Shown one piece after another: positions 1-11,808 of a stretch of DNA of 64,000 nt. The stretch covers positions 13,785,752 to 13,849,751 of the forward strand of contig CM041548.1 of assembly GCA_023238725.1 (NCBI GenBank), given 5' to 3'. Made by a program: the position numbers and the translations under genes. The notes under the pieces were generated by a model. The model saw nothing but the letters and a program-made list of their open reading frames with translations. It did not search any database and was not told the DNA's origin. Position 1 is the stretch's first letter. Every line of letters starts with the position of its first letter. The stretch comes from Scortum barcoo. Taxonomy: Eukaryota; Chordata; Actinopteri; Centrarchiformes; Terapontidae.

Positions 1-3000
1 GGGTTTGTTGGGGTTGAATTAACATTGAAAAGAGAGGCACAGAGAGCAGCTGAGAGACAGACATTAAGAAACAGAGAGATGAAAGAGCGAATTACAATCA
101 TTCAGAGGATGGCAGACACTGAGACTGAGACAGATTGGGGGAAAGAGAGATGACACCAGCGATGGTATATCAAGACAGGCGTGATAATGAAGTGAAAGCT
201 TAAGTTCAGAGATACAGACGGTGATTGAGCAAAAGTAAAAATGAGAAACAGAGAAATTATGTAATTCAAAGAAAAGGAGTTATGATGGAGGAGCTAAATC
301 CATCAGGAAATTACATTTCAAAGGACATATAACGGCCTCCTTTCTCTCCGCCTTGCCTCCTTTGTGGCTCTGTAAACTCTGACATCAAAAAGCTGACAAA
401 AAGCTACAAAAGAAATTGTATTTAGCAAAGCGATAAAGAAGTGGGAAAAAACTAAGTTGGATGCTTTTACAGCATCCCTGTAGAGCCACAAATTCAATGT
501 CATGTACCCTTTTCACAGAACTACATTCAAATTAAAATGAGACATTACTGATTTCTTAAATGGCTGAAAATAGCTTTGCAACTTCCAATGAAAGCAGCAC
601 AAATACACTCACACCCACAACGTTTCCCTGCACACTGTGCATGGCTTAGCAATTATGCACAAATCAAAGCAAGTCCACACAACATTTTCTCTCCTCCAAG
701 TTGCCTTGCAGGGATCGTTTACACCAAATTGGACACCTGATGGACACCCGCTGTGCCAAAATGTTGTTTACTGCAATAAAAGTTGTAGCAAGAAAGTTGT
801 CCAAACAGAATTTATTTGATTTTTGCAAGGCCATTTTCGTTCAGCTGTGGGCTGTTGCAAATTTGGTGTCATCCATGTACATCATCACAATTTCCTATTA
901 ACTTTGATTTAACAAGGACATCTAACAAGGGACATATGAGAATTTCAGATGTACATGTCATATGTATATTTCATATGTACACAGTCAGTTTAATGTATTA
1001 ACTTCATCGCAGATGATCATTGCTTTGACAGCTTCTTGTACGATCCCCATGGTACACAAGGTTGTGCTGTGTTCTTATCAGTTTATAAAATTTGATCCGC
1101 TGCATGTTTAATTTCTAAACTAAGTCACTGATGCAGATTCTGTACGCTGGTAAATATGAAGTAATTCTGATTTTGAAGCAAGAAAATGCCGGTCTGAGCT
1201 TCAGACACAAGGGCATGCAGGGAGAAAAGCCTTAAAAAAAAGCCACAAAAAGAGAAAGTGTTCTTTTTCTCTTCCTTCCTGTCTTTTTAACCTGAGCAAT
1301 GCTATTTGGATCTTGAAACACACGCACGCACACACATATACTCACACACACCTCTTACCCCCTACAGGGCAGAACTGATGCAGGAAGAGATGAAATACCA
1401 CTACCTCAGGGGTAAACACACCTCGGTTCACGCTCACACAAACCGCTCACTCACTCCTGTGCACACATACACATATACATCTACATATACACTCTCACTT
1501 TCTTCCCCCCAAAAAAAGTGTGCTCAATTCCGCTCAGGAATATTGTCCCAACATCAAAGACCATATTTGCTTATTTTCACACCAATCACACACCGCTGTT
1601 TCCCATGGCCTTTGTGTTTGTGCATGTTTTCCTTCTGCGTCTGTGTGCAGTAGGTGCATGTGTGTGTGTGTGTGTTTATGAGGCTCTGTCTAAGTTCAGT
1701 TTTCTGACTTTGTGTATGTGTCTTTCTGTCTCCTGTGCATGTCTCCTGTGTGTAGAGGGGATGTGGGTGTGACTTAGCCAGGTGTAAAATTGGTGCTGTA
1801 AAGGATTGCAGATACTAACTGGGTCAGGGCAGGAAACAGGAAACGGGGAACAAACTCGCCGGTATATGGCAACTCAAAAGAAGCAGAATAGATTTAACAG
1901 ATCCTGCCTTTTGTGACACACAGCAATATTTTTCATTTGCTATATTATAGCTACAAGGCATTTTAATTCATGTCACCACAGAACTGAGCGCTGTATGAAT
2001 GCAGTGACCATTGAACATAAATGACTAGCCAACCTGAAAACTGATTGGATTACAAGTAAGTCAACAAACACATGAAGTTGATGGCTGAATTTTCCACATA
2101 CAGAATGTACAGTGTGTTGTCACAATATACTCAGCTAAAATCAAACAAACAAACTCTACAAAGCCTCTTCGATTAATTTAGACTACAAGAAAGTTAAAAC
2201 AGCGCACTGCAACTTGCCTCACGAAACCACAAAATCACTTCACCTGCTGCACTGCTGTTCACAAAATGTGCTTTCAAAGAGAAAATGTGCTTTCAACAGA
2301 GAGAAACACAGTCATCGGTTCACTGTCTCTCTCTCTCACACACACACACAAATGGATGCGCACAAGCTGAATGCAAACTCCAACAAACAGCTGTGACACC
2401 CCCGACAGCCTGTCTTAACAGCTCTAACTACAGATGCAACCTCACGTCAGCCACATTAGCTGGATTTCCAAATCTTATTTAACCTAAAACATTCATCTGA
2501 ACATCTAAGACATCTAAATTCTATGGTCTTCTTATTCCCTCTCTTTTCCGTGGCAAACCTCCAGTGGACTATGATATAAATATTGTGCCCAAACAGCTGG
2601 GCTTTACATTATCTAAACTTTATAAATAATTTGCATTATTCACATTGCTTTGTTCCACATTTTATAAATCAGTACTATTTATGGTCTGCCAACTAAGCCA
2701 CTCTGCTGTTGCTATATTAGTTACTTCAACATCTGTCCTTTCTTCTGGGGCTTTCTCTGTTTGCTCATCCATTTCCCTTCTCTTCCTCTTTTTCCTCTGG
2801 ACACCTTTTCACATTAGGACATCTAACCTCAATTTCTCATCTGCTACTCTCCAGTCATTCCTCCTCTCCTCTCTTTTTGTGCTTCAGCAAACACACCTAG
2901 AGACATAGTGACAGAGGTTACGGGTACAAACAGTTGAATATGAGATACGGTTACAAAAAGTCTGGATATGATTCTTGATATTTGATTTCTACACTCTGTA

Positions 3001-4010
3001 GCTGGCAAAAGATGTGATTTTCATGCATGTAAAGGCTCCTTCCAATAAACAGTTCATCATTCTAAATCAGCCAAATTCAAATTACATTTACTGAAACAAG
3101 TAATTTGCATATTAGCATATTCTTAGTCCTTAAAAACCACCAGAAAGAGAAAATATACTGTTACCTGTTAGTATCAGTCTGCATATGCTCAGATTGCTTG
3201 TTCAGTGGCCATTGACATTAATATGTCAGGTTCATTTAGGAAGCTTAACAGCATAAAGCATGTCACGCCAATTGTGTGGGCATCAGTCCTGAGAGACACT
3301 ACAGAAAACATTATTAAATAGACTGATTTACCATGTTACCACATTACGATGCATTTATTTTGGTCTCGTTGGGACTCGGGGATATCAAGAAAATTATGCG
3401 GCAATCAGGATAACAACATAATACTCAGTGGCAGTGATTTCAGGCCAGTTGCACAAAGCACCCAGAGAGCCGCAGCACCGTTATACCACGCCCAGCCAGC
3501 CTCATCTGAAAAAGTTATGAGGATTCACAGCTGGTCAACATACTAAACACTGCCATAAACAGAAATTGTGCCACTCTGATGGTGGGTCAAGATGAGCTTT
3601 ACACTCAAGTCACATTGCACTGTTCTTCTTTGTCCACAGCAAAGCAACAGAGGGCAGGCTGCCAGCACCCTGAGCAGCCCCTTCGCCCTCTCACCTGTCT
3701 TACAGTCCTACTTTCCTCCCCAGTAACCTCAGTCACTCACTCACTGACCTGCCTAAAGACAGACGCCCCCCCTACATCACCTCCTCCACCAGCCCCCGGA
3801 GTCCCCGGCACAGACTATGCTCTCACATCACAGAGCTGCTGGCGGTGACACCTGACAAAATAAGCTTCCGGGCCTGCTGTTTTCCCCAGTCCTCGCCTAT
3901 TCTTTTTGTGCCATGACTGTGACAGAGAATAAATCTTTTGTTGTTTTTGTCCTGAAGGTAGCAACGTATAAGAATTCACCAAATATACCTGCAAAGAGAC
4001 AAGTCTGCCT

Positions 4011-4014
<4 letters not shown>
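1..4014. other. Intron-like non-coding DNA, no gene seen
   Basis: I see no exon or recognisable protein in this stretch. The first 290 bases are rich in GA-type purine runs. CA/TG runs occur near 1,318-1,351, 1,417-1,500, 1,659-1,676 and 2,321-2,350. Open frames here are short and overlap simple repeats on either strand. If the minus-strand csmd3 assignment at 38,884-39,106 is right, this is part of a large intron of that gene, downstream of the exon. Confidence 0.6.
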
Positions 4015-4086
<72 letters not shown>

Positions 4087-4089
4087 TTC
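4015..4089. repeat. (AT)n microsatellite followed by poly-T
   Basis: About 32 uninterrupted AT dinucleotides run from 4,015 to 4,078 and pass directly into a T run to about 4,089. Length is probably polymorphic, and the tract is prone to hairpin formation. Confidence 0.95.
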
Positions 4090-7000
4090 AGGACAGCTAT
4101 AGCTAATACAGATATCGATTAGCTAGAAATGCAACAAGTTCATTTCTATTATTTACAATTAGATAGAATTAGTTTTTTGATAATAGTACTTAGTCCAAAT
4201 TGAAAGCATAATCCATCCTATTATACCCATTAACATGTGTAGTTAGTCTTGTTGACGAGTAGCAACTTTTATGCTGCATCCAGGGGAAATCAGAAAACTG
4301 GCATATTTCTAGAAATCAAACAATGTGTAAATAGTGATTTTACTTGCCATTGCTTCCCAACTTTCTTTGAGTTTAGGTGTTTTTAAGCATTTACACTGGT
4401 TTTAATGTTTTTTTCTCCAGCAGCGCTCCATGCTTGGCTGCAGTAAATGCTTGTTTTATTCATGTAAGTGTGAACTAAAGACAACGACAGGCCAATGGCT
4501 CACACGCAACTTTAAAAATTATTGTCATATAAAAATTGTAATATCAAATGGCCATCTTTTACCATGAGGTGTTCATTATAAGTTGTTCGTATGACCATTT
4601 TGATAGTCTCTATCTCTCTGAAACCACAAATAAACCAGTTAAGTCCTCTTGTGTTTTCCACATATGTATGTAATCCAGACATTCTAACTACATTTCTAAT
4701 GATTAGTGTCTGAGATTATCCAGACAGACTGTTGACACGTATACACACAAACCTAGTTTACTTGAGAAAATTGTTTAAGAAAAGATTTGCTTGCACAAAA
4801 CAAATATAGCCACTCGATGGAACGGACAGATTGACAGATTGCATTTCATCAAATATTCATACAGTGACCTGACACAACTTCAGTAGCTGTTTTTTTTTTT
4901 TTTTTTGCTTGTCTGACTTTGCAGTTTCTTGCTATAAAACATAATCTTAAATCTGCCCATGCAAAGACAGTTCTTATTATGGAACCTAAAGTCTTCACAA
5001 AACTTCAAGTTAATTTGCCTGCACGACCACCAGAAAGTCACCTGTTAGGATGCTGCATTGGATATTCCCCACATAACATGAACATGACATGAACATGAAA
5101 GGGCAAAATGAAGACGCTGAAGAGAGTTAATAACATCAGCGTGACATATCCCAAAAGAGACCGTCATACCAAATAATGATGTCAGTGGGAACCACAATTT
5201 TCTCTCCTCTTTAGTATTCATAACAATCGTAGGGCCTACATCTCTTGCTTTACTAACCTTACATACATTATTCCGGCTTGTGCCCCGGACTTGAAATGAT
5301 TTCATTTCCTTGTACTGTCTCAAATTTGTTTTTTGTTTTTTTTAACAGAAATGTGGGTTGCTGCAAATACGTCCTCATCGCAGCATCTCCCCCCGGTTAT
5401 ACATTTTTAAATAAGACCAGATTTTCAGGTCTGGGTGGGAAGGTTGGTGTTACTTACAAAAGAGTCTAAATGTAGTGTTTCACTAAGTGGTGCATTCAAA
5501 GCCCTGAATTGCTCTCAATTATTCTTTGCAGTGCCTCCCTCGTTTCCCTTGGATTGATTCATCATACTCCAAAACCCCATTATGACTTCATTTCAGTATT
5601 CTTTGACCCACTTTCTGTTGCCATTACCAAAAACAATGCCTTTTGATTTGATTTTGCATGTTGACAGAGGCGACAACAAATTAGAACCAGAGTTTGCGTT
5701 AGAGATTTTGACTGTAAGCAACACGCAGTCAGTCCCACACGCCATCGAGATCAGATCCTCAATCTGGTCATTTCCTATTTTAATCCTGAAAGTCTGGCGA
5801 GGGAAGACATTGTACTGTTTCTCCCATCGTTTAGTACTTGCGTTAGATCCATCTATCCAACCATGCCCAAAAACTCTCAGATGCTCTCTTGGCGCTCACA
5901 CATTAGTAATTCTCAGACAGCTGTTAAATTCTCTGAAGCCTACTTGTTGTCCCACTCCAGTCTTCCACTCCAACAATTTATGTGCTGCGACCTTAGCAGG
6001 CTTTCACATTTACTATGACAAAACATTAGAGAGTGACAGGAAGCCAGTCATTTTAAATGGCAGCTTGTGACACGGGATGAAGTGAATGAAAGCAACTGAG
6101 GCAACAAGGTAAAGCTTGGTAATACTGAACTGTGTGCACGTTTTCAACAAAACCAATCAAACAGCACTTGTCAGTCAGTATAATCAGAAATAAAAAATAA
6201 AAAAACAGCAATGATTCAACTTCTGTGTGGTTAAAGCACATTAAACCGTACTGATTAGGAAACGCAATGAAATGAACCCCCACTTATCTGGGCTGTATTT
6301 ATCTGAGGTTATTTATGTATGTATTAAGGCTGTTGAAATAAATTACCTTGACATTTTTAAGTATAGCTCTGTTAAGCACTTGCCACATCGTCAGAAATTA
6401 AACAAAACTGGCATTTCTATTAAACGAAAGAGAAACAGGCGTTCGAACCACCAGATAACCACAAGCTGAAGAGCCATCAACACTATGTGACAAATGGCCA
6501 ATGAAGACAATTAACAAATTTAATTTCCAAATGTCACACTGTCTGTTTAAGCATACCCGAAGATAAATCAAGCACACCTCAGGAGGCACCAATATAAGTC
6601 ATAATGATTAGACACAAACACGCTGTGTTTTTGCCTCTTAGCTGTGGCCCTCAGTCACCCATTTTCCTGTTTTCTTCTTCTTTTCTCCTCACTGTTAGTA
6701 AGTATGTTAACATGCATACCAGTGTTACATTTATGGATGGTTTATTGGATTATCCCGGTGCCCAGACAGCCATAAAAGTAAAGAGGCTCCATCCTCAAAC
6801 TAGAATAAACTGGCAGGGATGTTAATGAGTTGAAATGACAAATGGCCTGATCATAAACCTCAGCAACGTTATGAAAGACGATGCTACTCTGTGGTTGCTC
6901 AGACAACATATTGTCAAAGAAATCAAAAGAAGACAACGATTACGACTGAGTGATGAATGAATGTACAGAATGTTTCCATTCAGCCTTTCATAGCGGTTGG

Positions 7001-7530
7001 CGAGTTACGAAAAGCAGAAAGACGCTCACACATTTTCCTTCCAAATAAAGTCAATTTGATTAATCAATGTGGGAAAAATGTAATTAGATTCAGTTTATGT
7101 AATCAAAACAATGAATAGGCGAGAAAACATAATCAGTTATCAGATATCACTTTGGTGTTTTAAGGGCTTGGATTATGTTCAATGAAAATGTTTGTTGAAT
7201 TCTTATTGGAAACCTTTATTAATTAATTGGTCATACAATATGTCTACATAGAAAGTACAGTATGGTTAACTTTTAATGAAGGTTAAGCAACTTCAACTAC
7301 ATTTTAAGGATTTAAGGATAGTAAATCATTATCATTGTTAGAAAGCAAAACCAAAAAGTCTCTACTACTGTACTAATTGTTAGAAATTGTCATAAATATT
7401 TTTTTATTAATATTTTTTATACCATGGTTTAAATAGAAAATCCAGATAGATTTGTACTTGCAACACACTGTTTGTCTATTTTTCCTCTGGCTCCTGCTTT
7501 GTTATTCCATTGTAAATTTTTCCTAATGAC
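4090..7530. other. Intron-like non-coding DNA, no gene seen
   Basis: AT-rich sequence with a T run at 4,890-4,906 and no recognisable exon or transposon protein. The longest open frame, 162 codons on the plus strand at 5,582-6,070, matches no family I know and has no coding-like codon pattern. The sequence changes abruptly at about 7,531, where similarity to 33,165 onward begins. Confidence 0.55.
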
Positions 7531-8395
7531 GGCAGGCTGGACCACTCATATACAATAGTCATTATGAGATCAACGAAGAACACAATCAATTAGATTTTTT
7601 ATGCATTTTAATGAGCAACTATGTTTCATTCAATAGATTAATCACCCTAATTAAAACATTTTACCAATTTAATTATGAAAACTCTTCCTTGGAGAGCTAG
7701 AGTGGAAGTTGTTAGTACAGTTACATATTTATTAGCTCATATTTCTTCCAGGTATTCCCAAGCTTTACGATACAGATGCCACATGGGGTACCTTATTTTT
7801 GGAATGGATTCACACAGGCAATATTACCGATTTAAAGACAGCAGTATTTATAGTATTTATTCAAAACCTAGCGGAGGACCAGAAATGCAATTAAGCCTGC
7901 TCTGACCCAGTTGTTACTGACTAAAAAGTAAAACTACAAGGAATGTGTAATTTAGGCTCTTATGCAATATTAATGCTTTTTAGATGTTGAGGTCACATTG
8001 TAAGTGTGCATGCTGGCTTTCCCAAGGCACAGAGAGGAGACTGGCTCCATTTATCATATCTGTCTGTTGCACCGACATTATGAAGAGGGTGGACAGGTGA
8101 GACAAGTTCCACCCAAAGTTCAAAACACTGAGTCAATAATTCCAACTTCCAACCAGAGTCAATAAATAATCGAGAGGGGGACTGAGGGGAATTGTTATTT
8201 CACAGTTTGAGTCTGCATTTGACACGAAAGTCAGTTAATAATATGATTCATCAGTCAGACAAACATTTCGCACAAGTGCCTGCTTGCTGTGCTGTCAACA
8301 GGCCAAACTGGCTCGAGGACACGCTGTAATCAAGGGAGGTGCCCTTACCTCGTTAAGAAATTCTACCACTGAAAAATTCACTTTCAAATCTTGAT
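7531..8395. repeat. Direct repeat, left copy, unique-sequence part
   Basis: From about 7,534 this sequence matches 33,168 onward in the same orientation, almost base for base. The differences I see are a few substitutions and one-base indels, for example one extra A near 7,762 relative to 33,395. No gene is recognisable; the frame at 7,675-7,905 is repeated at 33,309-33,527 but resembles nothing known. Together with 33,165-34,739 this copy brackets the TAAR/virus block. Confidence 0.9.
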
Positions 8396-8694
8396 TAAAA
8401 AAGAATGTGGTACAACTCAAAATTGTACTGATGGCACATCTGACCAAAGCAAGACTGGCAAAAATTTTCCCTAATGTGGACCCTTCTTGCCCTCGCTGGA
8501 AAGGTCAGCCAGCAGATTATATACACATGTTCTGGTCCTGCCCCGAGCTAAACACGTTCTGGGCCAACATCTTTAATGCCTACAGTAAAATGTTTCAAAA
8601 AGATGTCTCCCCCAACCCCGCATGTGCTTTATTTGGTTGCACCCCGGAAATCCTCGGCCTTAAAGGCAAAGCTGGGGTAATCATAGCATGAACC
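8396..8694 (+). mobile_element. L1-Tx1 LINE ORF2 C-terminal fragment, left copy
   Basis: The plus-strand frame at 8,407-8,691 encodes the C-terminal end of an L1/Tx1-type LINE ORF2. Supporting features are the repeated-Cys motif around PSCPRWKG, the following HMFWSCPELNTFW block, and a GLKGKAGVIIA stretch. It begins after a run taaaaaagaa at 8,396-8,405, which recurs after the element's 3' end at 35,386-35,395 beside the other copy and may be the target-site duplication. The fragment stops at about 8,694, where a different LINE tail begins. Only about 95 codons remain, so it is 5'-truncated and inactive. Confidence 0.75.
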
Positions 8695-8900
8695 AGAACT
8701 GCCAGATGCTTTATTTCATATTTCATATTTTTTTATTTCATATTTTTTATTTTATATTGTTATTTTATATTGTATTTTTTACCTTCTATTTTATTATAGT
8801 TTCTTTTTGCATTTTTACTGTATTACTTGCATGCCCTTATGTTTCCACCTTTCAAGCTGCTGGAACTGTGAATTTCTTGGAGATCTTGAGATCAATAAAG
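8695..8900 (+). mobile_element. 3' tail of a second LINE nested in the L1-Tx1 fragment
   Basis: A T-rich stretch ends in a gagatcaataaagtatc sequence and then a (TATC)n tail. This is the usual 3' end of several fish non-LTR retrotransposons. It interrupts the L1-Tx1 reading frame. In the right-hand copy the interrupted frame resumes after the repeat at 34,741, which shows nesting. Confidence 0.6.
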
Positions 8901-9000
<100 letters not shown>

Positions 9001-9500
9001 NNNNNNNNNNNNNNNNNNNNNNNNNNNNNNNNNNNNNNNNNNNNNNNNNNNNNNNNNNNNNNNNNNNNNNNNNNNNNNNNNNNNNNNNNNNNNNNNNNNN
9101 NNNNNNNNNNNNNNNNNNNNNNNNNNNNNNNNNNNNNNNNNNNNNNNNNNNNNNNNNNNNNNNNNNNNNNNNNNNNNNNNNNNNNNNNNNNNNNNNNNNN
9201 NNNNNNNNNNNNNNNNNNNNNNNNNNNNNNNNNNNNNNNNNNNNNNNNNNNNNNNNNNNNNNNNNNNNNNNNNNNNNNNNNNNNNNNNNNNNNNNNNNNN
9301 NNNNNNNNNNNNNNNNNNNNNNNNNNNNNNNNNNNNNNNNNNNNNNNNNNNNNNNNNNNNNNNNNNNNNNNNNNNNNNNNNNNNNNNNNNNNNNNNNNNN
9401 NNNNNNNNNNNNNNNNNNNNNNNNNNNNNNNNNNNNNNNNNNNNNNNNNNNNNNNNNNNNNNNNNNNNNNNNNNNNNNNNNNNNNNNNNNNNNNNNNNNN
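9001..9500. other. Assembly gap, exactly 500 N
   Basis: Five hundred Ns, a round number that suggests a placeholder of unknown true length. It lies between a tetranucleotide repeat and a viral capsid-like gene whose 3' part is missing. The rest of that gene, and the continuation of the L1-Tx1 fragment, could be hidden here. Confidence 0.98.
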
Positions 9501-9806
9501 GGGTGATGTCGCATTGACTGAACATTGTATTGAGCGGGTAATTGATCAGGGAGACGGCCGTGTCGTCCGCCAGGTTAGAACCGTCGGCGTTGGTGATTTT
9601 AACGCGAACGTATAGCAGGGTGTCGTTCAGATCCAAATATTTTTCCCCATCTCCGGGAATAAAAAACTTGATGGGGCTCCGCCTGTGATGGCCGACAGAG
9701 GGAGAATTTTGGTGTAGAGCTTATCCTCGATCGAGAGCTGCGTCATGGGAGCTGAGAGTAAATCCAACTCCGCCAGCGTGCACTCGGGTGATTTCTGATG
9801 AGCCAT
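9501..9806 (-). pseudogene. Adintovirus/Maverick hexon-like major capsid protein, N-terminal part, broken
   Basis: This minus-strand gene starts with ATG at 9,806-9,804 and runs into the gap, so only about the first 100 residues are visible. The visible motifs (APMTQLSIED, then KYLDLNDTLLYVRVKITNAD, then LNTMFSQCD) match the N-terminal region of the F54H12.2-like family. I know these as double-jelly-roll hexon-type capsid proteins of Maverick/Polinton elements and adintoviruses. The reading frame changes near 9,675-9,690, so the copy is interrupted before the gap. Its start lies 12 bases after the stop of the neighbouring core-like frame, the compact spacing expected of a virus. It is an old integrated copy, and I cannot judge the missing C-terminal part. 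Confidence 0.7.
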
Positions 9807-9817
9807 CTCAGCCGTGT

Positions 9818-10141
9818 TTAGAAGATGTCGGCGGACTTCCTCTTCTTAGGCTGCCCGCGACTGATCTCTTCTTGCGAAGTTGCCTGCCTGCGGTTATGAG
9901 GGAGTCGATCCCCCGGAGGTCTCTTTCTCTGCCTGCGCGAAAGGACCATAATCCCTCCAGATCCCTCCTGCCGGGATGGACTGGCTATTCTCCCCGCCGC
10001 TTCTTTCACAACATCTGAGACGATGTTGGTGGCGGCGGATTTCAGGTGAGGCTTGGCAATGGCGAAACCTCTTTTCATCAGAGGGGAGATGAAAGGGAAC
10101 AGTTTTGAAAAGATGGATCCGATTCCCCGGCCATACATCAT
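9818..10141 (-). CDS. Small basic virion core-like protein (adenovirus pX/pVI-like), remnant
   Basis: A 107-residue frame on the minus strand opens with a Gly/Arg-rich stretch (MMYGRGIGSIFSKLF), followed by an amphipathic segment with many Lys and Ala (FAIAKPHLKSAATNIVSDVV), and ends in a basic tail with RRQRKRPP and KKRKSADIF. That composition is typical of the small core/minor-capsid proteins beside the hexon gene in adenovirus-like and Maverick/adintovirus genomes. The true start may lie upstream: another frame opens with ATG at 10,247 and overlaps this one, which suggests a frame change near the 5' end. It ends 12 bases before the capsid-like start. The assignment rests on context and composition, not strong sequence identity. 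Confidence 0.5.
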   Translation of the reverse strand: MMYGRGIGSIFSKLFPFISPLMKRGFAIAKPHLKSAATNIVSDVVKEAAGRIASPSRQEGSGGIMVLSRRQRKRPPGDRLPHNRRQATSQEEISRGQPKKRKSADIF

Positions 10142-10333
10142 GAGTGAGCCGTAAAAACCGGGCAGAGCACCGTACCATCTTGATTTCCTCTGAGGGCCAG
10201 GTGCTGCAGCGCCGTCTTGGATGGAGTGTGTTCCGAATGGTATCCATGTCTTTTCTTGTTCTGGGTCAATGTGTTGAGATTGTACGACGTCCTGCTTCCT
10301 TATATCCTGTAGAGGTGTGTGGAGGGGTGGGAT

Positions 10334-10707
10334 TTAGAATAAAAGTACTTTTCTCACCGAGGCATCACTCACCCACCCCCTGCAAGTATGAAACAGGGAT
10401 GTGATCCTTTCTATCTCGGAGCGCATCTGGTCCTCCCATGTCACAAACAGGGATGTTGAGTATCGTACGAAAAACACACCACACTCTGAATTGAAGCATT
10501 GCAGGACAAAGTCCTTCAGGTGGTCCGGTTCCGTTATACTCGACACTGGCTCTGAAGTACATACAACCCGAGGCTGAGCCTGTGAGATTGCCAGACGGCA
10601 ATGCGGAAAGACGAGTTGTCCAGAGAGAGGCTGGTTTCGTCTGGGGTCTCCAGTCTCACCCGTTTAGCAGGCTTAAGCTTGCATGCCTTCTTCTTCTTCG
10701 TCGGCAT
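10334..10707 (-). pseudogene. Possible adenain/Ulp1-type cysteine protease C-terminal remnant
   Basis: The minus-strand frame at 10,546-10,334, which stays open upstream, contains LQCFNSECGVFFVRY. The spacing of Gln, then six residues on to Cys-Gly-Val-Phe, matches the oxyanion Gln and catalytic Cys region of Ulp1/adenain-type proteases; adintoviruses and Mavericks carry such a protease. I see no matching His/Asp part, so at most a C-terminal piece is left. An overlapping frame starts at 10,707, is Lys-rich at its start (MPTKKKKACKLK), runs 57 codons and stops near 10,534. It could be a separate small basic protein, or the start of the same gene after a frame change. The call depends on a short motif plus the neighbouring capsid-like genes. 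Confidence 0.35.
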
Positions 10708-10823
10708 GCCAAAAACACGGATTGGACATCATCCCACGCAGCACTGCCCAGTCATTGTAGGATAAGGCCGCAATGGCAGGTAAGGATGACTCCTCTTCTC
10801 CCTTTTCTCGTTGGTAAAAGTAT

Positions 10824-11808
10824 AAGGATATGAGTAATAGTCATGATTTGGTGTATTTACCTTTTTTTTCTTTTGGAATGGGTCAGTATTTTTCCCAGCC
10901 TACTTTTGATACCAGTAAGTCGCTGAAGTACTGCTAGAGACTTGACAAAGCACCACCACAGATATTATTATTATATGTAACTGTTAATTCATGTACACAG
11001 ATACATAAACAAATATTTAATTTTATATATCCATTATAGCCTCTGCCATTACCAGGGATAATCCCTGGATTGGTCCCTGTCAATAGAGGTTTCCATGTTC
11101 AGATTGAATGGGACTTTTTAGATCTGCCTCAATATTTTGACCTTTTCCCCTTGTTCACCAACTGACAAGTCAACAACCCTGCGGCTGCCTCCTCACAGCC
11201 CAGAGATTTGAAAAGGACCACCAATGCAGTGAGGCACTTCATTTGTGGTTTTCGGACTGGGCATGGCTGTTTTCTTTCATCAAATTTAATTCCCTTGTGT
11301 TTTTGTAATCGACTCTTGACTGATATAGATCGGCAGGTATTTGCTTCCCCATGATGCCTTTTTTGTTCTGAGTTTTGTCAGCTGAAAAGCTGTGAATTTA
11401 AGTTAAAAGAGTACAGTTTGTTTTGTTTGTTTGCTGGTTTGACCCCATCCACAGAGATATGATTTATGTACCAAAGTCAGTTGTTTAGCTGTTCTTGTTA
11501 AGTCTATTTGTTTTAGTTCTCTGTGTTACTTGTGGTTTTCTAACAATAAATGGAAATCCATACCTGACTAAACTGGCTTATGTCCTTCCCTGAAAATAAG
11601 ACTGCATAGGGACAATAAAAGAAATTAAACAATCATTTTACAATAATTTGCACAATATAAAACATGTACAGCATCTGCATATAAAAGGCAAAGGTCATTT
11701 AGACCAGACATTTGTATCTTTTATTCAGTTAGTCTACTCATCACCATAACAGACGACATATTTCTGTTGATGCTGAGGGTCTTTTTTCTGTCATCATGCA
11801 GAACCTCT
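10824..11808. repeat. TAAR tandem unit A, 3' flank of the receptor copy
   Basis: This flank recurs with small differences at 15,863-16,485 (which lacks about 11,275-11,610), 20,020-20,881 and 26,540-27,207, and in part at 32,868-33,150. It holds no coding sequence. On the minus strand the complement of tttatt at 11,720-11,725 gives an AATAAA polyadenylation signal about 85 bases after the TAAR stop. The same signal is kept at 16,398-16,403, 20,793-20,798 and 27,120-27,125. Confidence 0.85.

Larger units (their letters stand above)
9501..10823 (-). mobile_element. Endogenous adintovirus/Maverick (Polinton) fragment
   Basis: Three closely packed minus-strand reading frames (protease-like, core-like, capsid-like) lie in a stretch with higher GC than its surroundings. 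The right edge is sharp: at 10,824 the sequence becomes the same TAAR-unit flank that starts at 15,863. The left edge is in the gap. No DNA polymerase B, integrase or packaging ATPase is visible, so this is a fragment of a 15-20 kb class of element. Two frame breaks show it is degraded. Confidence 0.6.

Noticed and set aside
1306..1772. Plus-strand frames rich in His/Thr and Cys/Val
   Set aside because: Produced by CA and TG microsatellites.
5582..6070. 162-codon plus-strand frame
   Set aside because: Composition is not coding-like, with no known motif and no splice or promoter context.
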